The notes under the pieces were generated by a model that ran no database searches, was not told where the DNA came from, and was given only the letters and a program-made list of their open reading frames with translations. From Primulina eburnea (lineage: Eukaryota; Streptophyta; Magnoliopsida; Lamiales; Gesneriaceae): a stretch of 64,000 bases of DNA. The DNA is taken from contig NW_027330849.1 in NCBI RefSeq assembly GCF_022965805.1, positions 124,001-188,000 on the forward strand, read 5' to 3'. Shown here one piece after another: positions 1 through 11,343 of the stretch (position 1 is the stretch's first letter; the number at the start of each line of letters is the position of its first letter). The translations under genes and the position numbers were made by a program.

Positions 1-933
1 ATTTAGGTCTGAATTCGATAAAATTTTAACAAAATTCATCACCATACTCAGTAAACAAAATGTACACAAATCATCAAGAGAACACCTTTAGTTGTCCAAT
101 AAACATAAAAACACATTTTGAATAATTTATTAATGGGAAGGCCACTCATTGCATAGATTCAATAAAATACATGATATCAAAATAAGACTATCCCTAGCGC
201 AAAATAAAGACAGTCAACACTCCCCCAAAAGTTACAAATGTGAAAGAAAAGCATACTAAATTCGTCTTTGTTTTCACTAAATTTAAATCCTCTATGTAAG
301 ACTACCGAGAAAAAATGTTCAAGCCTTATTTGCAGAGAAAGCATACCAGTATAATCGATCATCTTCTTCAAATACTCCCAGAAGATTTGAAAGATTTGAA
401 TAAAAGTATTTATTATGATTTATTAAATATTTCATAAATAATGAATATCGAGATAAGCCACTATGTGTTTTCAGGTATAAATTGATTTTCGAGTCATATG
501 ACCTATACAGGTGAGGCTTCACCTATGCTGCTCTCTTTACCATCTACTTTCCTGATTTATTCTGAACAAAAAAGACTTAAATCATCTTTTCTTCCTCCTA
601 TTTCTGAACATGATTATAATGTCATATATCAAATGTGCAGGGAGAGGAGCTGAGAAAGATGATTGGTTCTCCTGCTTACACTGAATGTAGTTAAATGTAT
701 TCTCGAGATTCAATATTCAAGTTTTTAGTTTCTTTTATTCGTACCTTCACTCTTTCAACATGATGCACTCATTTACCCCATTATGTTTTCCCAACAGAAT
801 GTCACAAAGTCTGGATTAAATGGGTAGCATTTAACCACCACTGGCCTGACTCTCGAACCTAACCCATGATCTCAGTTTGGATGTGACAGTCCAAACCTCT
901 GGAAAATTTAATAGACTGGAATGAAGAACAAAC

Positions 934-2081
934 CTTCTCTTGCAGCTTTCAGCTCATCTGCCTAAATGAAAGAAAGGAAAAAGATGAGAAAATGGAACCA
1001 AAACATTTAGCATGATAGCACCATCCTTCAAGTGTATAAGCATAGTTTCATTATTTCCTGTTATTTTCTAAATAAATGAAAAGAGTGATTCAAGTCTCTG
1101 CTGGTTTTGGAAGCCACCAATCTAACATATTGTTTTAATTCCTCCCTAATAAATGGATCAATATTTGAACTGTCAAAAGGCAACAAAAAGTTGGCGGTCT
1201 ATTCAGAACAGAGAACCGTAAAAGTTACAATGGAATATGTGCACCATGCATGAGGTGTTTAAATAGCTCAGCAGTTCTAAGAATCTTAATTTTTTGGCAT
1301 TTCAATTTTTACATGTACAGAGTTTTTTGCAACGACAAAAACTAAGAAATTTTTCAATGTTCTGATAAATATATATATTTTTAGTTAAGAAAATATATTT
1401 TCCCAACATGCTAGTTTCTAGTTTCTTTTATTCGTACCTTCATTCTTTGAACATGCTGCAATCATTTACCTCGTTATCTTCTGCTATCAAAGTCGTGCTT
1501 TAGCCACCCAAGCAAAAGAAAAAGAAGAGTAAGGCTCAAAAGGCATGTTCTATATTGTGATCAGCATTATGCACAATAAGGACAATAACCCACCATTGTT
1601 TCTCCTCCATCAACTTCATTTGCTTTTCCCTCCTCAAAGTAGGAACCGTTGTCTGCCTTCGCTTGCTCCAAGTTCTAGCAATTCGTCTAGATGACTTAAA
1701 CCCGAATAATTAAGTCATATGTAGTCAATTGCCCATTGTGTTTTGATTTGTTTTATCTTGTTAATGTCCATTTTAATTACACACAACTGCAATATTTTAA
1801 TACATGTGAGAACTGAGAACATAAGTCAGCCATATGAATCGCAATTCTAGAATCTAGAAATAAATTAGATTGACGCAAACGATTACTGCTTTAATTGATG
1901 GATCGAGACAGTTTCCAGAAATTGCAAAAGAACGCTGTCATATTAACAACTACGTGCCATTTCAGCCCGACATTAAACGCAATTCGAATTAATGAGAAGC
2001 CAAAATTCAACCAAAAAATACATTACCTCAATCAAGCCTGTGTTCTCTCGGCACCTTCCTTGGTAAAGTAACTCGAATCTT
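934..2081 (-). other. Possible exons of an unassigned minus-strand host gene
   Basis: On the minus strand, three short stretches are bounded by plausible splice signals. 2027-2081 (acceptor TTGCAG, donor GTAATG) is open in one frame and includes the residues FELLYQGRCRENTGLIE. 1594-1694 is basic and lysine/arginine-rich (for example RRQTTVPTLRREKQMKL). 934-961 reads ADELKAARE and is followed by a GT donor. The first two join in frame, but the third does not join cleanly to the second, so exons may be missing or the model wrong. I do not recognise the protein. Most of the second stretch recurs in unit 2 (about 28845-28945); the third is deleted there. Confidence 0.3.
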
Positions 2082-2345
2082 CTGCAAGAGGACCAGATAA
2101 TTTTCAAAATACCAAATTGAAGTACCTTTCGAAACTTGTCTTTGCTTGAACATAAAATGAAAAAGATTACAAAAACTTGCATCTGTGGCTATTCTGGAGT
2201 TAGCTCATCATGCGAGTCAAAATCCAAAGCAAACAGATTAAAGAATATGTAGTGCCTTGTTATCCCGATCACTTCGAAAACTTGAGGATCAAAGAGCTAA
2301 AAACAACATAGTAATCTTTCATCAATCACGGAAGGACCCTTATGA

Positions 2346-2502
2346 TTTCTTGGCCGGAAAATTAAATTTGAACCGACAGACAGGAGGCTGGCGATCGAGT
2401 GCAATGGATGTGGTGTTGAGTTCGTCGAGGCCTCAAACGAGTATTTGTTGGAGGAGATCGTGGATTTGGAGGAGATCCACCTTGTAGAGACGATTTGTGA
2501 AG
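2346..2502 (+). other. Possible single coding exon, unassigned
   Basis: This plus-strand stretch is open in one frame and ends at a good donor (AAG|GTAAAT). It has a natural-looking acidic composition, with a CNGCG cysteine pair followed by EFVEASNEYLLEEIVDLEE. There is no in-frame ATG, and a stop codon sits at 2343-2345, so it would need an upstream exon that I cannot find. It could be a relic exon or chance. I do not recognise the family. Confidence 0.25.
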
Positions 2503-2651
2503 GTAAATCAATTATATCTGAGAGAATCGTGGTGCGTAGTTGTGTGGAACGGTTTGCTGGAGATGTGGATTGATTTTGAATGAGATATTTTTGAGCTGAA
2601 ACAAAAGGGCAAAATGGTCAATAAAAATTTGGTGTCCGCTTCGACAGTTTT

Positions 2652-5314
2652 TGTAACGTCCCGAAAATTTGAAGATTTAAGTAAACCACATGCATGCAAA
2701 TTAATAAATTTCTTTGGTATTTTATTAAATTCTTTTAAAGCATAAAATGCATGTTTATTTTATAAATTATGTGTTTAATTATTTTTATGCATTTTATACA
2801 TAATTCATACATGATAAAATTTATTTTATGAAATTTTAAAGGTTTAAGCATTATAGATTTTTAAGTTGCATTTCGCGCTCGAACGAGGAACGGAAGCCGG
2901 AGAATTTTCAGAAAAATTATTTTAATTACATGATTTGTTTTTAAATATTAATTTAAGACGTTTTAAAGGTATTTTTCAAGAATTAGATTTATTGGGTATT
3001 TTTACCCGCATGATTTTAATTTTAACGGTACGCAAATTTTATCGAATCGGGGGACTTTTTGAGGTTTCGGCTAATATTTTCAAAATCTTTCCAACACGAA
3101 ATATTTTTGGGGAGTGCGTTTGGATTCAATGGACCTACTTTTGAACTTATTGTGCTTATTTATTTATTTTTGTGCTCTTAAATAAAATAGAGACCATTAG
3201 CTAAATTATTATCTACCTAATTAACTCCTAATTATTCCCTTTAACTCCCCACTAACCTAATCACCCCTCATCAGCCGCCCACTCCCCTCCACTCACATTC
3301 ATCCTCCTGATTGCTGCTACAACAATTCGGTGAAGTATTTTCTCTTGAAGCAAAGATTTTCTTCATTTGGTTGTTGGCTCCTCGATCGTTTTTTTTTTTC
3401 CTTAAGCAAACATCAGGCACGTTTTGTTCCATTATTTCTGCATCACACATGTTAAATATTACTGATATGTGTTTTAGTTTAATAAGGGATGATCGATCCA
3501 GTGTACAACATGGAAGTTCGTTCGGTTTTTTTTTCTTTTTTTGCTCTTGTCGTTTATTTTATTATTGTTTATCCACTCACGGTTTGATGATTTGTGCAAG
3601 GGGTTTCTGGTATGAGCTGTTAAGATTCTGATGTGGGTTTCACTTAGAGTTTTTGGGAGCATTACTGATCGGGGTCGCTGGAAGTGGCTACATCGAGAGT
3701 TTTGGGACGTTGCTCGTTGGGGCTGTGGCTCGCTTGGGTTGGAACGATCGGTGAAAGGGCTGAACCGGGGCTTGGACCAGACCCCAGTGGGTCTGAGTCA
3801 CGACTCAGGGAAGCCCAACCACCGCTGGAACCACCTGAAGCGCCAGCCGCACACCATCGAGAGGAAAGCTCGGGTAGGGTCTTGGCAAGTGCTAGCTAGC
3901 GGTTCTGTTAGTGTAGGCTGCATGGGGCTGGGTTCTTGATGTTGGTAGGCTCCTTGGGGTCTGGACTAGGTCCACCATAGGCTGGTTAGGGGCTGGAGCC
4001 ATCGGCTTGGGTGTAAGGGTGGTGAGTGTGTGCTAGTGCTTCGTTTGGGGGTGAGGGGAGCTGCTGGATTTTCCAGCAGCTGTACAAGGGAATTCGAATG
4101 CTTTAAAAATCTGGGTTTTGGGTTCGTTAGAGTCCTTTAAGTGTTTTTAAGACATGGTTTAAGTTTGGTAAAATTTTGTTAAGTTTCGAGTTGATTCGGG
4201 TTAAAACCGAGACTCCGGTCCAAGTTTTAAAACGAATCGGTTAAGTTCTGATTTTGGCTTGGGTTTACGTCTAAGAATGCTTTTAAAAATGTTTTGGGAC
4301 ATATTAAGGAGTTTGGTAAGTTTCGGGTCAATTTTAGAGGTCCAGGTTTAAAACGATAATTTTCGGGTTTTCTGGGGCAAAATGGTCATTTTGCACCCGG
4401 GGTGAGATTTTGGTCTTGGCAGCGCCCTGAACACAAATATATGATATTTTAAATGTTTATGCATCATTTTTAAGATTTTTACGCAATTACGATAAATACG
4501 TTGCATGCTTGGTTTAAAGGAAAAGTTACGCATATGCATGTTTTTATTAAGTGATGAAAATAATGATATTTTTGAAGGATGTGAATTGGTTGTGACTGAC
4601 GATGTATATGTATACGATGACATGAGATATGATGAGCTGAGGCCCGGGCTCAGTGGGCGGGTAATACTGTCGCTGATGTCCCCCGCCGCCGGGTACCACG
4701 GTTTTTATAGATGGATCCATCGATAGAGCTGATACGATAGAGCTGATACGAAAGTCACAACTAATGAACTGAATTCAAGTAAAAGAAAATGTTTAAATTT
4801 ATGACACGATGAGCTGTTTTGACACGTATATGATGATATGAGATGACATGAGTTGACACGACATGATTTTATGCGACACGTTTACGTTATGCTTTTAAGT
4901 TCATGAAAGATATGTTGAGTATGATATTTTCACTGTTGTGTGCTATGTATATGTACTTGTTATTAACGGTACAGGTGTGTTAAGTCTTTAGACTCACTAG
5001 GCGTGTGTGATGCAGGTGAGCTTGTTATTGAGAGGACTGGAGGTGCTGAACACTGAGTAGACAGACCTGGTGGGGTGACACGACCCGAGGACCATATGTT
5101 TTCCGCATTTTGTTTTTATGAGATTTGAGATGATATGAACATTTTTATATGCTGGTTTGGATACGCTGATGATTTTCACAATTTCTACTCGTTTGTGTTT
5201 ACGCACTATTTATATTGTCACATACTTAAGACATTTTTAAATGTTATTTCTAAAATGCGAGCTTTTATATATAAAAAAAATATTTCCGCGCTTTTAAAAT
5301 TAGTAGATGTTACA
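2652..5314 (+). repeat. 5' LTR of the non-coding element
   Basis: TG...CA-bounded LTR of 2663 bp. Its differences from 7903-10565 include one T-run length change near 3056, G/T at about 3150 and an A-run length change near 5275. The GC-richer central part (about 3650-4090) contains open frames of 102-106 codons that recur identically in the other LTR and match nothing I know; I do not call them genes. Contains a short direct repeat, GATAGAGCTGATACG, at about 4723-4750. Confidence 0.95.
4378..4393. promoter_or_regulatory. Palindromic block conserved across LTRs
   Basis: CAAAATG-GT-CATTTTG, a perfect 7-bp inverted repeat with a 2-bp spacer. It is embedded in a block (about 4372-4432) also found, reverse-complemented, in the diverged LTRs at 47051, 54957 and 60466, and directly in the sister LTR at 9628. 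Its role is unknown. Confidence 0.5.
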
Positions 5315-5316
5315 GT

Positions 5317-5329
5317 TGGTATCAGAGCC
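5317..5329 (+). other. Primer binding site (tRNA-iMet type)
   Basis: TGGTATCAGAGCC two bases after the 5' LTR end. This is the standard plant LTR-retrotransposon primer site complementary to the 3' end of initiator methionine tRNA. Confidence 0.9.
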
Positions 5330-7889
5330 AGGTTCCTGTATAGGGTTGTGCACCGCCAGCTTCTGTCGCTCAGTTTTCAAGCCTCAAGTCTGTAAGTTTA
5401 TATGGTTTAAATGTTTTGAAAGTTTTAATGATATCACCTGCATGTTACATGATATACGTTTTACAGTACATGTTTATCGGTCGCTATGTTTTGAGATTTA
5501 ATGTTTTAAAAAAATTTGTGCATGTTATGACATGAAATGAGAAATTATATGATTTTCATGCATGCTGGCTTTGTGGTGGAATTGGACAAGAATAAGAATT
5601 ATTCTATTGGGCGTTAGGAGAAGTTGGAAATGATTTGGTAATATTAATTTTTGGTTAGTAGTACTGATGTTCTACTTGTAGGTCATAAATTAAAATTAAA
5701 AATTATGAATGCTTTTGGGACTTGTAAATTTTCTAAGAAAATACTGATGGTTCGGGATTGTTAGTTGAGTTAGTTTTTGAGGATTACATGTAAGGATTAT
5801 TGATTCGAAGACTACGAAGATTTTTGGAAGTGTAAAGCGTAGAATTTATTTAGGATGCATGCTCTACCTGGTTGGGTTTAAGGATGGAATTGCACAAATT
5901 GAGAATTTTAAGGATTTAATTGTAATAACCAATAATTTCAGGACCTAAGTACAAAAATAAAATTCTAAGGGACTATTTTCGAATTTACCGAATTTTGGGA
6001 TTTAATTCTGTGTTTGAGAAAATCGATAATGTTATGGGGACAAAAATGCAAATTTCGAAGAGTTGTAGGGCCAAAAATGTAATTTTCGAGAACAATAAGG
6101 GCCAAATTGCAAATCTCGAAATTTTTGAGGATTAAATTCGAACTTCTAAGGAACACTTGGGATTTTAAATATTCATGAAAATGTAAGACTGGTTATTAGA
6201 ATTAATTTTGGGTTTAATAAGCTTAAGACTATTATAACTTATGATACGGGAACCTATGAAATGGAATTAGGAATGCCAAGAACTTGTGGCTGATTGTGGA
6301 ATTTTTGGAATTAAGGATAAATTGGATAATTTTTGAGGAAATTAGAAATTAATGTTGCAATTCTAAGGAATTTGGAGACTAATTTAGCAATAAGAGAGAT
6401 ATGAATGGTTTAAATGATAGGAATTGCCAGTGATTTAGGCTTGAAGGATATTTAAAACCTTTAGACATTTGAGTTATAATGTTATAAGGAATGATAAGCA
6501 AGGACATTGTAGGATAAAATCAACATTGGGTTTGAAAGGTTAAGCGCTAGAGAATTAATGCTGTGGCAAGTTAAGAATTTAGAGTGATAACAATTTAAGA
6601 TAAAACTGATCAATTAGTTAAGTTATAAGATTAGACAATAAGTTAACTTATTTTTGGGAACTCAAGTTTGATGTATCATAAGCTTTAATCATGATATTAA
6701 CAGTTAAAATTATACTTTTGTTGGAATTTAATTTTTCTAGGAAGTTGGGTATGATTTATGGTTAGGTTATTTGATAGACGCGTGTAAGAGGTGAGGTAAA
6801 CACCTAGTCTTGAGGAATTTTTGAAAGCCATTAAGAAACTTTGAATTAAGTAGATTTGTGTATTGGAATTGTGTTATCTAAAACTATTTGGGTTGCGTAA
6901 GTTTGAATTTCAAGTTTATGGGATATGTGTTCATATGGAAATTTTGGGTGAAATAAAAAAAAAACAAAAAAAAATTTGCGGTATTCAGCATAGGTTACGA
7001 ATGAACGAATATTAAGATTCTTATCGAGTAAGAAATCCAAAATCTTGATATGGAAATTTTAGAATTCTATGGGCTATAAGTAAAGTTGAGTTATTAAAGT
7101 TAGTCTAATCTTACCATGGGATAACTTATTAAATTTTATACGTTAATATCATTTAAGCATTAGGGATATATAAGAATGCGACATTCGTTTCAAGGAGAAA
7201 AATCTAAGAGTCTTAGGTTTCAACTATATTGTAATTGGGAAGTGAATAATTTAAGCATCCAACTGATGCAAGAAGGGTTTTACTAATTAGGTAGAAAATT
7301 ATTATGGTATATTTTGGGATTTACGAGTTAACATTACTCGAGGATTAAAATTTGCAACAATTTTATAATTGAGATGTACTTGTAATAGTAAGTTACGTAA
7401 GTTTGGTACCGTAAGATAAAGATTCGATTCAAGGATTTTAGGCTAATATTATTATGGGGTTGAGATAAGGTTTAACTTTTAAGTGTATTATCGAGGATAT
7501 GAATCGATTAGTAAATTTTGGCACTAAGGTTTCTTAAATTGAACTGCATAAATACTAATGTAATAGGTCGATAAACATTATGAGTATAGTATAAGAAAAG
7601 TAAAGTGCGTTAAGTTGGACATCCATTTCTAGTATGAGGAATTGTGAGATAAGTCAAATTCGAGATATTAGTAGAATAGAACTAAGTTGCTATAAATCGT
7701 TTAAGTTACGATTAATAAACGAGGATTTTGACATTCAAAATAATTAGGATTGAGGAGACATAAGGACATCTTAAAATTTATTATTTTATCAGAGTAGCGT
7801 CGCAGAAGCATGGACCATTGGGATACTAGAACTAAGTCTAAACTTGTGATTATCAAGGACAAGCGAATTTCGGGGACGAAATTCAATTT

Positions 7890-7900
7890 AAGGGGGGTAG
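7890..7900 (+). other. Polypurine tract
   Basis: AAGGGGGGTAG two bases before the 3' LTR, the expected plus-strand priming site for reverse transcription. Confidence 0.85.
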
Positions 7901-7902
7901 AT

Positions 7903-10565
7903 TGTAACGTCCCGAAAATTTGAAGATTTAAGTAAACCACATGCATGCAAATTAATAAATTTCTTTGGTATTTTATTAAATTCTTTTAAAGCATAAAATG
8001 CATGTTTATTTTATAAATTATGTGTTTAATTATTTTTATGCATTTTATACATAATTCATACATGATAAAATTTATTTTATGAAATTTTAAAGGTTTAAGC
8101 ATTATAGATTTTTAAGTTGCATTTCGCGCTCGAACGAGGAACGGAAGCCGGAGAATTTTCAGAAAAATTATTTTAATTACATGATTTGTTTTTAAATATT
8201 AATTTAAGACGTTTTAAAGGTATTTTTCAAGAATTAGATTTATTGGGTATTTTTACCCGCATGATTTTAATTTTAACGGTACGCAAATTTTATCGAATCG
8301 GGGGACTTTTGAGGTTTCGGCTAATATTTTCAAAATCTTTCCAACACGAAATATTTTTGGGGAGTGCGTTTGGATTCAATGGACCTACTTTTGAACTTAT
8401 TGGGCTTATTTATTTATTTTTGTGCTCTTAAATAAAATAGAGACCATTAGCTAAATTATTATCTACCTAATTAACTCCTAATTATTCCCTTTAACTCCCC
8501 ACTAACCTAATCACCCCTCATCAGCCGCCCACTCCCCTCCACTCACATTCATCCTCCTGATTGCTGCTACAACAATTCGGTGAAGTATTTTCTCTTGAAG
8601 CAAAGATTTTCTTCATTTGGTTGTTGGCTCCTCGATCGTTTTTTTTTTTCCTTAAGCAAACATCAGGCACGTTTTGTTCCATTATTTCTGCATCACACAT
8701 GTTAAATATTACTGATATGTGTTTTAGTTTAATAAGGGATGATCGATCCAGTGTACAACATGGAAGTTCGTTCGGTTTTTTTTTCTTTTTTTGCTCTTGT
8801 CGTTTATTTTATTATTGTTTATCCACTCACGGTTTGATGATTTGTGCAAGGGGTTTCTGGTATGAGCTGTTAAGATTCTGATGTGGGTTTCACTTAGAGT
8901 TTTTGGGAGCATTACTGATCGGGGTCGCTGGAAGTGGCTACATCGAGAGTTTTGGGACGTTGCTCGTTGGGGCTGTGGCTCGCTTGGGTTGGAACGATCG
9001 GTGAAAGGGCTGAACCGGGGCTTGGACCAGACCCCAGTGGGTCTGAGTCACGACTCAGGGAAGCCCAACCACCGCTGGAACCACCTGAAGCGCCAGCCGC
9101 ACACCATCGAGAGGAAAGCTCGGGTAGGGTCTTGGCAAGTGCTAGCTAGCGGTTCTGTTAGTGTAGGCTGCATGGGGCTGGGTTCTTGATGTTGGTAGGC
9201 TCCTTGGGGTCTGGACTAGGTCCACCATAGGCTGGTTAGGGGCTGGAGCCATCGGCTTGGGTGTAAGGGTGGTGAGTGTGTGCTAGTGCTTCGTTTGGGG
9301 GTGAGGGGAGCTGCTGGATTTTCCAGCAGCTGTACAAGGGAATTCGAATGCTTTAAAAATCTGGGTTTTGGGTTCGTTAGAGTCCTTTAAGTGTTTTTAA
9401 GACATGGTTTAAGTTTGGTAAAATTTTGTTAAGTTTCGAGTTGATTCGGGTTAAAACCGAGACTCCGGTCCAAGTTTTAAAACGAATCGGTTAAGTTCTG
9501 ATTTTGGCTTGGGTTTACGTCTAAGAATGCTTTTAAAAATGTTTTGGGACATATTAAGGAGTTTGGTAAGTTTCGGGTCAATTTTAGAGGTCCAGGTTTA
9601 AAACGATAATTTTCGGGTTTTCTGGGGCAAAATGGTCATTTTGCACCCGGGGTGAGATTTTGGTCTTGGCAGCGCCCTGAACACAAATATATGATATTTT
9701 AAATGTTTATGCATCATTTTTAAGATTTTTACGCAATTACGATAAATACGTTGCATGCTTGGTTTAAAGGAAAAGTTACGCATATGCATGTTTTTATTAA
9801 GTGATGAAAATAATGATATTTTTGAAGGATGTGAATTGGTTGTGACTGACGATGTATATGTATACGATGACATGAGATATGATGAGCTGAGGCCCGGGCT
9901 CAGTGGGCGGGTAATACTGTCGCTGATGTCCCCCGCCGCCGGGTACCACGGTTTTTATAGATGGATCCATCGATAGAGCTGATACGATAGAGCTGATACG
10001 AAAGTCACAACTAATGAACTGAATTCAAGTAAAAGAAAATGTTTAAATTTATGACACGATGAGCTGTTTTGACACGTATATGATGATATGAGATGACATG
10101 AGTTGACACGACATGATTTTATGCGACACGTTTACGTTATGCTTTTAAGTTCATGAAAGATATGTTGAGTATGATATTTTCACTGTTGTGTGCTATGTAT
10201 ATGTACTTGTTATTAACGGTACAGGTGTGTTAAGTCTTTAGACTCACTAGGCGTGTGTGATGCAGGTGAGCTTGTTATTGAGAGGACTGGAGGTGCTGAA
10301 CACTGAGTAGACAGACCTGGTGGGGTGACACGACCCGAGGACCATATGTTTTCCGCATTTTGTTTTTATGAGATTTGAGATGATATGAACATTTTTATAT
10401 GCTGGTTTGGATACGCTGATGATTTTCACAATTTCTACTCGTTTGTGTTTACGCACTATTTATATTGTCACATACTTAAGACATTTTTAAATGTTATTTC
10501 TAAAATGCGAGCTTTTATATATAAAAAAAAATATTTCCGCGCTTTTAAAATTAGTAGATGTTACA
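7903..10565 (+). repeat. 3' LTR of the non-coding element
   Basis: Same ends and length as 2652-5314. Immediately followed by the right target duplication GTTTT at 10566-10570. Confidence 0.95.
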
Positions 10566-10570
10566 GTTTT

Positions 10571-10901
10571 TATGTGCCTCTCATCTTTAATAAAATAGTA
10601 GAGATATTGGCATAAAAAAAATGAAATAAATTTTCTACATTTTTTCAAAATATTGCATATAATTAAAAAAATTAAGATCTTTTTTTGATAACAAAATATA
10701 AGATATTTCAACTTATTGATAATTGTTTTATTGTGTTTAAAATAATATTTTTTTGAAAAACTTTGTGTGAAAATCCATAAAATAAATATTTTTCTGTTTC
10801 ATATAAAAATCTCACCAAATCAAAGTCCCATATTTTCTTTCTCTGTTACCTTATTTATTAATCATTATATTGCAAAAAATTTCATTAGAAATTTTTAAAA
10901 C
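10571..10901. other. Host spacer between the two LTR elements
   Basis: AT-rich, with no gene seen. Removing the 2652-10565 element joins it smoothly to bases ending at 2651. It is part of the stretch deleted from unit 2. Confidence 0.6.
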
Positions 10902-11182
10902 TGTTGTGAAAAAGTAAAATTTATGGTAAAAAGTAAAAATCTCAAACTCTCAAAATTTACCAAACTACACACTTTATAATATTTTTCTCTCTACTCAATT
11001 GTTATTTTCTTCACAAATGAGAGATCTATTTATAGAGTTTCATTACACATAATCCAAAAATAAATTCATCATTACATACATCATCACACACTAATTTTCA
11101 ATATTCAACACCTAATTTTACCTAATTTCAACATTCAACATTCAACATTCAACATACACATTTTAATATTATATTTTCAACA
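10902..11182 (-). repeat. 3' LTR of copia A
   Basis: 281 bp, starting TGTTGTGAAAAAG on the plus strand and ending TTTTCAACA. Near-identical to 16810-17092. The complement of a polypurine tract (plus-strand CTCCCCCTTG, 11183-11192) directly adjoins it. Confidence 0.9.
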
Positions 11183-11343
11183 CTCCCCCTTGTGATGATG
11201 ATCATAATGATTGTCTTCATTACGTGTTTTTATACTGTCTCGTTAAAAACCTTACTTGGAAAAACCCATTGGGATAAAAACCATAGTAAGGGAAAAAGAG
11301 TGCAGTCACGTAAACTCCCCCTGATGTTGACATGAATAATTCT

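Larger units (their letters stand above)
5315..7902 (+). other. Non-coding interior of the LTR element
   Basis: AT-rich, with no open frame resembling gag, protease, integrase or reverse transcriptase. About 5880-6150 contains loosely repeated phrases of the kind 'aggacctaagt/agggccaaaaatg'. The reverse complement of this interior is recognisably related to the interiors at 51118-53845 and 56624-59353, which shows one family. The vestigial gag start present in those is not seen here. Confidence 0.85.
2652..10565 (+). mobile_element. Complete non-coding LTR retrotransposon (gypsy-like LARD)
   Basis: Two 2663-bp direct repeats (2652-5314 and 7903-10565), each starting TGTAACGTCCCG and ending GATGTTACA, flank a 2588-bp interior. 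A perfect 5-bp target duplication GTTTT lies at 2647-2651 and 10566-10570. A tRNA-iMet type primer site follows the left LTR, and a polypurine tract precedes the right LTR. I see no gag or pol reading frame, so any movement must depend on proteins supplied in trans. The long LTRs and the end of the interior (GGGGACGAAATTCAATTTAAGG) resemble plant Ty3/gypsy chromovirus elements; that placement is inference. I see only a few differences between the LTRs, which indicates a recent insertion. Confidence 0.95.

Noticed and set aside
177..522. Minus-strand open frames of 64-67 codons near the left edge, one recurring at 28018
   Set aside because: Recurrence is explained by the segmental duplication; no domain, and the copies diverge without frame constraint.
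3311..3939. Open frames of 102-106 codons in the LTRs at 2652 and 7903
   Set aside because: They recur only because the LTRs are duplicates, overlap one another in several frames and match no known domain.
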